Shown in pieces: positions 17,165 to 25,990 of a DNA stretch of 64,000 nt. The stretch's first letter is position 1. Each line of letters opens with the position of its first letter. The translations under genes were made by a program, and so were the position numbers. Origin of the DNA: Segatella buccae ATCC 33574 (GTDB lineage Bacteria; Bacteroidota; Bacteroidia; Bacteroidales; Bacteroidaceae); the NCBI RefSeq assembly GCF_000184945.1, contig NZ_GL586311.1:3052365-3116364 (forward strand), in the 5' to 3' direction. The notes beneath the pieces were generated by a model. It was not told the DNA's origin, ran no database searches, and saw nothing but the letters and a program-made list of their open reading frames with translations.

Positions 17165-20100
17165 TCAGCTGTTGAACTCCTGCCAACTTTTCACCTTGAG
17201 CGGCTGTCGGCCAAGCGTGCAGAACGCCTCGATGAAGGCTTTGGCAAGGCGCGTGTTGGTCATGAGCGGAATGTTGTGGTTGATGGCGTCGCGGCGAATC
17301 TTGTAGCCGTTGGTGAGTTCGCGGCTCGTATGGTTCTTGGGCACGTTGACGATGAGGTCGAAACAGTGCCGGGCTATCATGTCGGTCACGTTGTTCTCAC
17401 CCGGTTCGTCGGGCCATGCCACAGCCGTGGCCCGCACGCCGTTGTCGTTGAAGAAGCGTGCCGTGCCTGCCGTGGCAAAGATGTTGTAGCCGTTTTCCAC
17501 CAGCATTTTGCCCGCGTCGAGCATGTCCACTTTGCTCTTCACACCGCCGCTGGAGATGAGGATGTTCTTCTCCGGCAACCGGTAGCCCGTGGCGATGAGC
17601 GCGTTGAGCAGCGCCTCGTCGAAGTCGTCGCCCAGACAGCCCACCTCGCCCGTGGAACTCATGTCCACGCCCAGCACGGGGTCGGCATTTTGCAGGCGGG
17701 CGAAGGAGAACTGGCTGGCCTTCACGCCGATGCGGTCGATGTCGAACTCGGAGGAGTCGGGCTTGGTGTAGGGTGCATCGAGCATGACGCGCGTGGCCGT
17801 CTCGATGAAGTTGCGCTTCAATATCTTCGACACGAAGGGGAACGAACGGGAGGCACGCAGGTTGCACTCGATGACCTTCACCGTGCGGTCTTTGGCCAGA
17901 TACTGGATGTTGAACGGTCCCGAGATGTTGAGTTCGCGGGCTATCTGCCGCGAGATTTTCTTGATTTGGCGTATGGTGGAGTAGTAGATGTGCAGGGCGG
18001 GGAAGCATATCGTGGCATCACCCGAGTGTACGCCGGCATATTCGATGTGCTCGGAGATGGCATATTCCACCACCTCGCCCTTGTCGGCCACGGCATCGAA
18101 CTCTATCTCCTTGGTCTCCTGCATGAACTGGCTCACCACCACGGGATAGTCTTTCGACACCTCGGTGGCCATGCGGAGGAAACGCTTGAGTTCGTCCATG
18201 TCGTAGCACACGTTCATGGCCGCACCCGAGAGCACGTAGGAGGGGCGCACGAGCACGGGGAAGCCCACCTGACTGACGAAGCTCTTGATGTCGTCGAACG
18301 AGGTGAGGGCGCGCCAGGCCGGCTGGTCGATGCCCAGTTTGTCGAGCATGGCCGAGAACTTGTCGCGGTTTTCGGCACGGTCGATGTTGACGGGCGACGT
18401 GCCGAGGATGGGCACATCCTGCCTGTAGAGCTTCATGGCGAGGTTGTTGGGTATCTGTCCGCCCACGCTCACGATGACGCCCTTGGGCTGTTCGAGGTCG
18501 ATGATGTCGAGCACGCGCTCCTCGGTGAGTTCGTCGAAATAGAGGCGGTCGCACACGTCATAGTCGGTGGAGACGGTCTCGGGGTTGTAGTTGATCATGA
18601 TGGACTTGTAGCCCAGACTGCGTGCCGTGGTGATGGCGTTGACCGAACACCAGTCAAACTCCACCGACGAGCCGATGCGGTAGGCTCCCGAACCGAGCAC
18701 CACCACCGACTTCTCGTTGTGGCGGTAGGGCACGTCGTAGCCCTCGGCATGGTAGGTGGCATAGAGATAGTTGGTGAGTTCGGGATGCTCGCCGCCCACG
18801 GTCTCTATGCGCTTGATGGCCGGCACGATGTCCATCCGCTTGCGCCGGGCGCGCACCTTCAGGCCCGCCTGCTCCATGTTGGTCTCGCCCTTGAGCACGA
18901 AGCGGGCTATCTGGAAGTCGGAGAAGCCCGCGGCCTTCACCTCGCGCATGAAGTCGGGCGTGATGTCGTCGAGCCCGTGGCAGGCTTCGAGCCGGTGCTT
19001 GAGGTCGACGATGTGGCGCAGCCGTTCGAGAAACCACTTGTCTATCTTGGTGAGTTCCTCGATGCGCCCGATGGTGTAGCCCCGCTCCATGGCTTCGGCG
19101 ATGGCAAAGATGCGCAGGTCGGTGGGGTGGGAGAGCTCCTCGTCGAGGTTGTCGAAGTGTACGTGGTTGTTGCCCACGAAGCCGTGCATGCCCTGGCCTA
19201 TCATGCGCAGGCCTTTCTGTATCATCTCCTCGAAGGATCGGCCGATGGACATGATCTCGCCCACCGACTTCATCGACGACCCGATGAGGCGGCTCACGCC
19301 GGCAAACTTGGTGAGGTCCCAGCGCGGAATCTTGCATATCATGTAGTCGAGCTGCGGAGCCGTGTAGGCCGAGTGGGGCGTTCCCATTTCGCCTATTTGG
19401 TCGAGCGTGTAGCCCAGTGCTATCTTGGCGGCCACGAAGGCGAGCGGATAGCCTGTGGCCTTGGAAGCCAAGGCCGACGAACGGGAGAGGCGCGCGTTGA
19501 CCTCGATGATGCGGTAGTCGTTGGTTTCGGCGTTGAAGGCAAACTGGATGTTGCACTCGCCCACGATGCCCAGATGGCGCACGCAGCGCACGGAGATGTC
19601 TTGTAGCATCTTCACCTGCTCCTCGGCAAGCGAACAGGTGGGGGCCACGACGATCGATTCGCCCGTGTGGATGCCCAGCGGGTCGAAGTTTTCCATCGAG
19701 GCCACGGTGAAGCAATGGTCGTTGGCGTCGCGTATCACCTCAAACTCTATCTCCTTCCAGCCCTTGAGCGACTCCTCGACCAGTATTTGCGGGGCAAAGG
19801 TGAAGGCCGACTCGGCCACTTCGCGGAACGTTTGCTCGTCGGGACAGATGCCCGAACCCAGTCCGCCGAGGGCGTAGGCCGAACGTATCATCACGGGGAA
19901 CGAGAGCTCACGGGCAGCCTGCAGGGCATCGGCCATGTTCTCCACGGCACGGCTGCGGGGCGTGAGCAGGTCTATCTCGTCGAGCTTCTTGACAAAGAGG
20001 TCGCGGTCTTCGGTGTCCATAATGGCTTCCACGCTCGTGCCGAGCACCTCCACGCCATACTCCCCGAGCACGCCGCTACGATAGAGTTCGGTGCCGCAGT

Positions 20101-20383
20101 TGAGGGCCGTTTGTCCGCCGAAAGCCAGCAAGATGCCGTCGGGGCGTTCTTTCTTGATGATTTCGGTCACGAAGTAGGTGGTGACGGGTTGGAAGTACAC
20201 CTTGTCGGCGATGCCTTCAGAGGTCTGGATGGTGGCGATGTTGGGATTGACGAGCACCGAGTGGATGCCCTCTTCCCTGAGTGCTTTCAACGCCTGCGAA
20301 CCCGAATAGTCGAATTCGCCGGCCTGTCCGATTTTCAATGCGCCCGATCCGAGTACGAGCACTTTGCTTGGTTTCTTGGTCAT
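17165..20383 (-). CDS. carB: carbamoyl-phosphate synthase large subunit
   Basis: A 1072-residue cytoplasmic enzyme that makes carbamoyl phosphate from bicarbonate, ATP and ammonia (supplied from glutamine by the small subunit) for arginine and pyrimidine synthesis. It has two homologous ATP-grasp halves. The first begins KVLVLGSGALKIGQAGEFDY, with EVNARLSRSSALASKATGYP; the second begins VVLGSGAYRIGSSVEFDWCS, with IECNLRASRSFPFVSK. The C-terminal MGS-like regulatory domain (about 930-1072) starts ILISSGGVKSK. Length equals the E. coli protein. No carA gene lies next to it in this window, so the small subunit must be encoded elsewhere. Start ATG 20383. Confidence 0.96.
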   Translation of the reverse strand: MTKKPSKVLVLGSGALKIGQAGEFDYSGSQALKALREEGIHSVLVNPNIATIQTSEGIADKVYFQPVTTYFVTEIIKKERPDGILLAFGGQTALNCGTELYRSGVLGEYGVEVLGTSVEAIMDTEDRDLFVKKLDEIDLLTPRSRAVENMADALQAARELSFPVMIRSAYALGGLGSGICPDEQTFREVAESAFTFAPQILVEESLKGWKEIEFEVIRDANDHCFTVASMENFDPLGIHTGESIVVAPTCSLAEEQVKMLQDISVRCVRHLGIVGECNIQFAFNAETNDYRIIEVNARLSRSSALASKATGYPLAFVAAKIALGYTLDQIGEMGTPHSAYTAPQLDYMICKIPRWDLTKFAGVSRLIGSSMKSVGEIMSIGRSFEEMIQKGLRMIGQGMHGFVGNNHVHFDNLDEELSHPTDLRIFAIAEAMERGYTIGRIEELTKIDKWFLERLRHIVDLKHRLEACHGLDDITPDFMREVKAAGFSDFQIARFVLKGETNMEQAGLKVRARRKRMDIVPAIKRIETVGGEHPELTNYLYATYHAEGYDVPYRHNEKSVVVLGSGAYRIGSSVEFDWCSVNAITTARSLGYKSIMINYNPETVSTDYDVCDRLYFDELTEERVLDIIDLEQPKGVIVSVGGQIPNNLAMKLYRQDVPILGTSPVNIDRAENRDKFSAMLDKLGIDQPAWRALTSFDDIKSFVSQVGFPVLVRPSYVLSGAAMNVCYDMDELKRFLRMATEVSKDYPVVVSQFMQETKEIEFDAVADKGEVVEYAISEHIEYAGVHSGDATICFPALHIYYSTIRQIKKISRQIARELNISGPFNIQYLAKDRTVKVIECNLRASRSFPFVSKILKRNFIETATRVMLDAPYTKPDSSEFDIDRIGVKASQFSFARLQNADPVLGVDMSSTGEVGCLGDDFDEALLNALIATGYRLPEKNILISSGGVKSKVDMLDAGKMLVENGYNIFATAGTARFFNDNGVRATAVAWPDEPGENNVTDMIARHCFDLIVNVPKNHTSRELTNGYKIRRDAINHNIPLMTNTRLAKAFIEAFCTLGRQPLKVKSWQEFNS

Positions 20384-20440
20384 TGTGGTGTGATGGTTTA
20401 GTGGTTTGTCTTGATGGGTGTGCCCCGGGCCGCCGACAGG

Positions 20441-21193
20441 CTATCGCATGTCTTTCATCCTCACCTCCGTGCCCGGCAAGTGAGCCAGTGTGCGGGCGAT
20501 GTCTTCCGGTCGGGTGCGGTTGAAGTTGTAGGGGTAGAGCACTTTGGGGCGTATGACCTCAGCCGCCTTGCGCAGTTGCGCGAGGGTCATGGTGTAGGGG
20601 CGGTTGCAGGGCAGGAAGGCGATGTCAACCTTGCCCAGATGTCTCATTTCGGGCGTAAGCTCCGTGTCTCCGGCTATGTAGATGCGCAGTCCGTCGAGGT
20701 CGAGCAGATAGCCGTTGTCGCGCCCTTTGGGGTGAATCTTGGCCAGCTTCTTGTCGGTGTTGTAGGCCGGTATGGCCGTGACGCTCATTCCCCGCCCGAG
20801 GTCGGCCCGCTGTCCGTTGCGGAGCACGATGCCCTTGCCGTGGAGCAGGTGATTGCTCACGGAGTCGCAGATGATGTTGGTCTTCTTCGGGTCGAGCAAC
20901 ACGTGGATGGCGTAGGGATCGAAGTGGTCGTTGTGGGCATGGGTAATCAGGATGAAGTCGGCCTTGGGCTTGTCGATGTATTCCACGATGGGTTCCACGT
21001 GGCTGCAAACGGGGTCGATTTCAAATTCCACGCCGTCGAAATTGAGTTGCAGACTGGCGTGCTTGATGGGTATCACGGTGAGTTTTTTACCCGAGGGAGA
21101 GAAAAAGACATCAAATCTGCCATCCGTTTTGGGATTGCATCCGCACAGACCGAGCAGTGCCAGTAGGGCTATGGTCGTTTTCCATTTGTTCAT
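20441..21193 (-). CDS. metallo-beta-lactamase-fold hydrolase, lipoprotein
   Basis: A 250-residue protein with a lipoprotein signal (MNKWKTTIALLALLGLCGC) and a metallo-beta-lactamase core of the UlaG/L-ascorbate lactonase-like type. The metal motif HAHNDH is in ILITHAHNDHFDPYA, another ligand lies in IYIAGDTEL, and the terminal part has VLYPYNF. Substrate unknown; the signal places it in the periplasm or on a membrane. I start at ATG 21193 because the signal peptide begins there; the 31 codons upstream are promoter DNA. It lies upstream of carB with a 57-bp gap. Confidence 0.82.
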   Translation of the reverse strand: MNKWKTTIALLALLGLCGCNPKTDGRFDVFFSPSGKKLTVIPIKHASLQLNFDGVEFEIDPVCSHVEPIVEYIDKPKADFILITHAHNDHFDPYAIHVLLDPKKTNIICDSVSNHLLHGKGIVLRNGQRADLGRGMSVTAIPAYNTDKKLAKIHPKGRDNGYLLDLDGLRIYIAGDTELTPEMRHLGKVDIAFLPCNRPYTMTLAQLRKAAEVIRPKVLYPYNFNRTRPEDIARTLAHLPGTEVRMKDMR

Positions 21194-21216
21194 AGTCGGG
21201 TTGCTATGGGGTGTCG

Positions 21217-21302
21217 GCAAATCTTCTACAAAGATTCCATCGGTGAGCGCAATGAATGTTTGCCCTCTGATTGCCGAACGCCGCAAATCTTCTACAAAGG
21301 TA
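21217..21302 (-). promoter_or_regulatory. duplicated promoter module of the hydrolase gene
   Basis: Direct repeat GCAAATCTTCTACAAAG at 21217-21233 and 21283-21299. On the minus strand the -7 boxes are TACCTTTG (21295-21302) and AATCTTTG (21229-21236), exactly 66 bp apart, with CGGCAATCAGAG in the linker, as upstream of the sigma gene. Confidence 0.7.
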
Positions 21303-21329
21303 GGTAAAAAGTTTCAATGACGGTGCATT

Positions 21330-24300
21330 TTAAGGCTTGTCCGTCGCTTTTTTCTCTTCTTTTACCGTTTTTAGTTTCTTTTTTGAATGAAAACCGAATA
21401 AATCCTTTATTCCGCTGAAGTCTTTCTTGATGATGAATCCCAGCCCCTGCGTGTTGAGGCTGTTGCGGGTGAAGTAGCGGTCGTTGGTCTGGTTGTAGAC
21501 TCTCACGGCCAGATTGCCGTTGGGGAAGAGCAGGTATCTGATGTCGAAGTCGCCGATAAACGAGGTGGTGGCGTTGGCATTGTCGCGGTAGCCGAACTGT
21601 CCGTTGATGAGCAGCCGGTTGTTGAGCAGCCGCCCGTTGAGTATGCCCTCATACTCGGCGTTGTTCCATCCCTCGTCACCGGTGGAGATGTTGGCTCCGA
21701 AATTCCAGTTGGTGTTGTTGACCACGGTCGACAGCACATTGTTGAGCTGCTGCGAGATGGTGCCGCTCAGCAGGCTTTGCATGGCCAGCGAGGTCTGGCT
21801 CTGCTGCACTGCTTCCTGCTCGGCCGGTGCGTTGTTGTTGCCTTGCGAGTAGAATCGGCCCACGGCCAGCAGATAGAGCACCTGCTGGTTCATTTCCTCC
21901 TCGCTGTTGATGAGACTGTACACCATCTGTTTGGCGTCGCTGTTCACTGTGGGCAGGTCGAGGGCAAAGTCTATCTTCGGGGCCTTGGGGGTGCCGGTGA
22001 TGTTCATCAGGCAATTCACACGGATGTTGTTGCTTGAGAACCTGCGCCCTATGTTGAGATCGGAGAGGCTCACGCCGTTCACCACATATTGGGCCGCGAG
22101 GTTGAGGTTGGCATTGTAGGCATCGCCGCCGAAGGTGATGGTGCCCCCTTGGTTGAAGATAAAGTCTTTCTTGATGATGTTTTGGATGGTGAGTTTGTAG
22201 ATACCGTGATCCACCACGTAGGTGCCGAACATGTCGAACGCCCCCTTGTTGAAGTAGTTGGCCCGCAGCACCCCGTCGCCGTTGAGGGCGATGTAGTCGC
22301 CCGTCTGGTTGTCCATCATCAGTTTGAGCGTCAGGTTTTGGTTGCAGTTGATGACGAAGTTGATGCGCATGTCCGACGGGATGTCGGGCGCGTTCTCCTC
22401 CTCTCCGTCCTCCGGCAGACGGGGAGCGGGCCCGTCGTCGGGCCGTATACAAGCTCGGAGCAAGGTGGGGAGGGTGTCGTGCGGGGTGGCATCGTGCCAA
22501 TGGATGAAGTCTCCCGAGCCGATGGCATCGGGGCTGGCGGCGTTGTAGACGAACACGGAACCTTTCTCCGGCCGTGCGTCGATGTCGAAGACTGTCTCGC
22601 CACTCTTGCCGTGTATGCCGCAGGAGCCCGTGGCGTAGACGGTGGCATAGAAGGTGTTGCCGCCAAACTCGTGGGTGTCGAAGGCCAGCAGATTGTGTGC
22701 CTTGATGTCAATGTCGTAGCTGAGTTGCGTGAGATGCTTGTGGTGGATGGCTCCGTCGACGATTCCGAGATGCCCGTTGCGGTCTCTCACGCTGTCTTTC
22801 ACGAGGTAGATTTCGTTGGGCACGGCGTGTATGGTGATATCCTTGAACGTGTAGTCGGTGTTGGTGGGCTTGACATGCAGGCTGCCCGATGCCTTCAGGT
22901 CGCCCGTGAGATTGATGCTGCTCAGCGGTCCGGCGACAGTCACTTTGCCGTGGGCGCGGGCATCGACATTGCTCATGAAGCTGCCACAGAAACTCTCCAG
23001 AAACTCCAGTCGTGTGCCCTGTGCCTCAATACCCAGGTCGATGTTGTCGTGCTTGGGCGACACGTAGCCCCTGATGAGGGTCTTCGCCCCGGGCCCGTCG
23101 TCGGCAGTGGCATCGATGTCTATCCGGCCTTCCACCTTATTATAATCCACATGGGCCGAGAGCGTGCCCATCCGGCCGCCCTCAAAGCGGAAGCGGTTCA
23201 CCGTCAGATTGGCGTAGGCCGACGGACTGTTGAAGGCCGACGAGATGCAGGCGCGGCCCGATGCCCGTCCGGCAAACTCCACAGAGTGGAAATTGACGAG
23301 GTTGAGTATATAGTTTACGTCCACATCCCGCAAGTCCACCAGCAGCGAGTCTTCGCCCCGGTTGGTTGCCAGTCCCGACACGATGACATGCTGGTCGTTA
23401 TGCACGAGGGCGAAATGATCTATCGTGAGATGGTTTTTGCTGTACACGATGTCGCTCGGCTGCACCTTCCACACCGAGTCGCCCACCACGATGTCGCTCG
23501 GCATGATGCGCGCATGGGCTGCCGCCACACCGTTGGTGTATTTGAAAAAGGTGGTCTCGGCATTGAGACTGCCGTGCATGTCGAGTTTGCCGCTGCGGTT
23601 GCGGTAGGTGATCAGCGTGGCCAACTTGTTGTCGGCTGCCGCCGCACTCACCTTCAAGTGCGACCGGTGGGTGGCATTGTCCACCCTGTCTACACTGATG
23701 TCGGCTTTCAGCGTGTCGCCCGGCGTGTCGATGACGATGCTGCCGTTGCGATAGTCTGTGCCGTCGTAGGCAAAGGCGGGCAGGCTCATCTGCATGTCGA
23801 GCGCACGGTTGTGGTCGCTCATGGTACCGCTGATGCGTGCCGGGATTGTCAGTGTGAGCGGGAGGTGGAAGAAGTGTTGCAGCCAGTCGCTGCGGGTGAT
23901 GGTGGCATCGATGCTGAAGTCGTTGTGCCGGCTGCCGGTGCGCGGCGGCAGACCGGGCAGGGTGGGGAGCTTGTCGCCCACCATGTTGATGAAACTCTTG
24001 GCCAGCGTTTTGTAGTCGTAGCGGCCCTCCAGCCTCACTTGGGCGAAGTCGCTGTCGAGCGAGATCACCCGTTGCGTGCCGTTGCGCCGTGCTTCGAGGA
24101 GGAAGTGGTCAATGGTGTATTCGTCCTTTGCCGACTTCATGGCAAAGTCGTTCAGTCTCACCGAACCGTCGAGCTCGGCCAACGTGCGGCCCGTGAAGTC
24201 GGCTGTGAGGTTGAAACTGAAATCGGTGCCGGGGTAAGCGTGGCTGATGTTGAGTGCCGAGGGATTGAAGCGTTCCACCTCTAGTGTCAGATTGGCATGA

Positions 24301-25772
24301 GTTTCCTGCCGGGACAGATTGAAGTTGCCTTTCAGTTGGAGGGTCACATTGGGGTCTTCCACACCCAGCGTGCCGTTGAACGTGCCTTTACGGTAGGTTC
24401 CGTCGATGTGTATGTTGCTGTAAGTGTAGGTGTTATAGTCCAGTTTCGACACCACTCCTTGAAGCAGCAGATCGGGCATTCCGTGCCCCCTCAGTGTGCC
24501 GTCGATGTTGATACGTGTGGCGAGCGTGCCCAAGCGCGGATCGTCGAGCAGCCGCCGTAGATTGAGCCCCGCGGTCTCTATGCGCCCGGAAAACTGACGT
24601 CCGCTTTTTCCGAGTGCGATGTTGGCATTGCCGGCCTCCGTGTGCATGATGCCTTTGGCGGCGAAGTTGCTTCCGTAGCCGCCCACTTCTCCCACAAAGG
24701 CGATACTGCCCATGCGCCTCACCTCCTGCGGAATGTCGAGCCGCCCCCCCAGATTTTCCACGATGAAGCGGATGCCCTCGGCACTCATGCGCAGGTCTCT
24801 GACGGCCGCAAACCACCGTGGGCGGTAGTTCCAACCGTCCACGGTGCCGTCGGCCGAGAGTCTCACGCTGCCGTCGGCCGCATCGATGCCCAGTCCCTTG
24901 ATGCGGATGCTCGTGCTCGTCCCGCTGAAACCGGCCTTCAGTCGGATAGCCGTCTGCCACTTGCCGAGGGGCGGCAGAAAGCTCCGCAGGTCGCCCGGCG
25001 TGACGGTGGAAGGGGCGATGCTGCCCTCAAACTGCAACGTGGGCATCTCCATGCGCCCGTCCTTGTAGCTGTAGGTGGCGGTGACCGGCCCCAAGACGAG
25101 CCGCGTGTGGGGCAGTTCGAGCACAAAGTCTTTCAGCGAAGCCTGTCGCCTGTCGGCCTCAAACTTGAAGTGGAGGTCTTTCAGAGTGAATCCCGACCGG
25201 TCTCTGAAAGCCAGCATCTTCACGTTGGCCGAGATGGCCGTGTCGGTGAGCTGGTTGAGCATGAAATGGCCGCTCAGGTTGGTCAGGGCCAGATGGTCGG
25301 CATTGAATGTGCCCGGTGTGAAGGGTGCGTCGCGCCGGTCGTAGCGGATGGCGCCGCGCCTCACCACAAGCGAGTTGATGCGCAGGTCGAGGGGCGTGTG
25401 TGCCGTGGTGTCTTTCGAGGCCAGCGAGTCGAGCACAAACTGGTAGTTGGGCTCCGCCTCGGCATTCGCCCGGTTGAGTCGGGCGTCGAGTCCGAATATC
25501 TGCGCCGACGAGATGGCAATGCGCCCCTTGCCCAGTGCAGCCAGTTCGATTTTGGCCGAGAGTCTCGAAGCCACGAGCATCGTGTCTCGTTGCCGGTCGA
25601 GTATCATCACCTTGTCGATGATGACACGGTTGAGAAACCCCAGATCGACGCGCCCCACGGTGACCGTCGTGCCCAGTTTTTGGCCGATGGCCGAGGCAAC
25701 GCGGGCACCGAGAAAGGCCTGCACCGTGGGTATTTGCAAAAGCAGGATAACGGCCAGATAGACACTTGCCAA
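21330..25772 (-). CDS. TamB/DUF490-like translocation and assembly module protein
   Basis: A very large protein (about 1480 residues) with one N-terminal membrane helix (ASVYLAVILLLQIPTVQAFLG), a long repetitive beta-strand-rich body as in AsmA/TamB proteins, and a C-terminal DUF490 domain (about 1080-1440: ILRANYFNKGAFDMFGTYVV, DLPTVNSDAKQMVYSLINSE). Expected to span the periplasm and help move lipids or outer-membrane proteins. No ATG is available in frame: the upstream stop is only 14 codons before the TTG at 25772, and the helix seems to begin before that TTG (…TNGVIWTLASVYL). The true start may be a rare codon or a one-base error in an A run near 25810. Confidence 0.85.
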   Translation of the reverse strand: MASVYLAVILLLQIPTVQAFLGARVASAIGQKLGTTVTVGRVDLGFLNRVIIDKVMILDRQRDTMLVASRLSAKIELAALGKGRIAISSAQIFGLDARLNRANAEAEPNYQFVLDSLASKDTTAHTPLDLRINSLVVRRGAIRYDRRDAPFTPGTFNADHLALTNLSGHFMLNQLTDTAISANVKMLAFRDRSGFTLKDLHFKFEADRRQASLKDFVLELPHTRLVLGPVTATYSYKDGRMEMPTLQFEGSIAPSTVTPGDLRSFLPPLGKWQTAIRLKAGFSGTSTSIRIKGLGIDAADGSVRLSADGTVDGWNYRPRWFAAVRDLRMSAEGIRFIVENLGGRLDIPQEVRRMGSIAFVGEVGGYGSNFAAKGIMHTEAGNANIALGKSGRQFSGRIETAGLNLRRLLDDPRLGTLATRINIDGTLRGHGMPDLLLQGVVSKLDYNTYTYSNIHIDGTYRKGTFNGTLGVEDPNVTLQLKGNFNLSRQETHANLTLEVERFNPSALNISHAYPGTDFSFNLTADFTGRTLAELDGSVRLNDFAMKSAKDEYTIDHFLLEARRNGTQRVISLDSDFAQVRLEGRYDYKTLAKSFINMVGDKLPTLPGLPPRTGSRHNDFSIDATITRSDWLQHFFHLPLTLTIPARISGTMSDHNRALDMQMSLPAFAYDGTDYRNGSIVIDTPGDTLKADISVDRVDNATHRSHLKVSAAAADNKLATLITYRNRSGKLDMHGSLNAETTFFKYTNGVAAAHARIMPSDIVVGDSVWKVQPSDIVYSKNHLTIDHFALVHNDQHVIVSGLATNRGEDSLLVDLRDVDVNYILNLVNFHSVEFAGRASGRACISSAFNSPSAYANLTVNRFRFEGGRMGTLSAHVDYNKVEGRIDIDATADDGPGAKTLIRGYVSPKHDNIDLGIEAQGTRLEFLESFCGSFMSNVDARAHGKVTVAGPLSSINLTGDLKASGSLHVKPTNTDYTFKDITIHAVPNEIYLVKDSVRDRNGHLGIVDGAIHHKHLTQLSYDIDIKAHNLLAFDTHEFGGNTFYATVYATGSCGIHGKSGETVFDIDARPEKGSVFVYNAASPDAIGSGDFIHWHDATPHDTLPTLLRACIRPDDGPAPRLPEDGEEENAPDIPSDMRINFVINCNQNLTLKLMMDNQTGDYIALNGDGVLRANYFNKGAFDMFGTYVVDHGIYKLTIQNIIKKDFIFNQGGTITFGGDAYNANLNLAAQYVVNGVSLSDLNIGRRFSSNNIRVNCLMNITGTPKAPKIDFALDLPTVNSDAKQMVYSLINSEEEMNQQVLYLLAVGRFYSQGNNNAPAEQEAVQQSQTSLAMQSLLSGTISQQLNNVLSTVVNNTNWNFGANISTGDEGWNNAEYEGILNGRLLNNRLLINGQFGYRDNANATTSFIGDFDIRYLLFPNGNLAVRVYNQTNDRYFTRNSLNTQGLGFIIKKDFSGIKDLFGFHSKKKLKTVKEEKKATDKP

Positions 25773-25841
25773 TGTCCAGATGACCCCGTTGGTGATATGT
25801 TTAAGTTTTTTCAGATGCGAATATTCCGTGAATTTTACTGC

Positions 25842-25860
25842 AAAAATACGGTATTTTTGT
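25842..25860. promoter_or_regulatory. 19-bp palindrome holding two divergent -7 boxes
   Basis: CAAAAATACCGTATTTTTG reads TATTTTTG on both strands (25842-25849 minus, 25853-25860 plus). The minus-strand box fits the TamB-like gene; the plus-strand box could be a second nqr promoter or an operator. Confidence 0.5.
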
Positions 25861-25889
25861 CAGACCGTCCAACAAAAAGGGCTAAAATC

Positions 25890-25920
25890 TTTCCCACCAC
25901 ACATTTTTTCACTATATTTG
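25890..25920 (+). promoter_or_regulatory. nqr operon promoter
   Basis: TATATTTG at 25913-25920 with TTTC (25890-25893) 19 bp upstream. This predicts a leader of about 65 nt before the nqrA ATG. Confidence 0.6.
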
Positions 25921-25990
25921 CATCGTTTTTAGATCAGCGGTTTGGAACTATTCAGAGAAAGTATAAACCTTAAACATATTGAATGTAGTT

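Noticed and set aside
17276..19606. 776-codon plus-strand frame opposite carB
   Set aside because: Long antisense frames are expected in GC-rich genes with this codon use; the peptide is His/Val/Gly-rich with no domain, while carB is complete on the other strand.
22089..24284. 731-codon plus-strand frame opposite the TamB-like gene
   Set aside because: Same composition artefact, with no recognisable motif.
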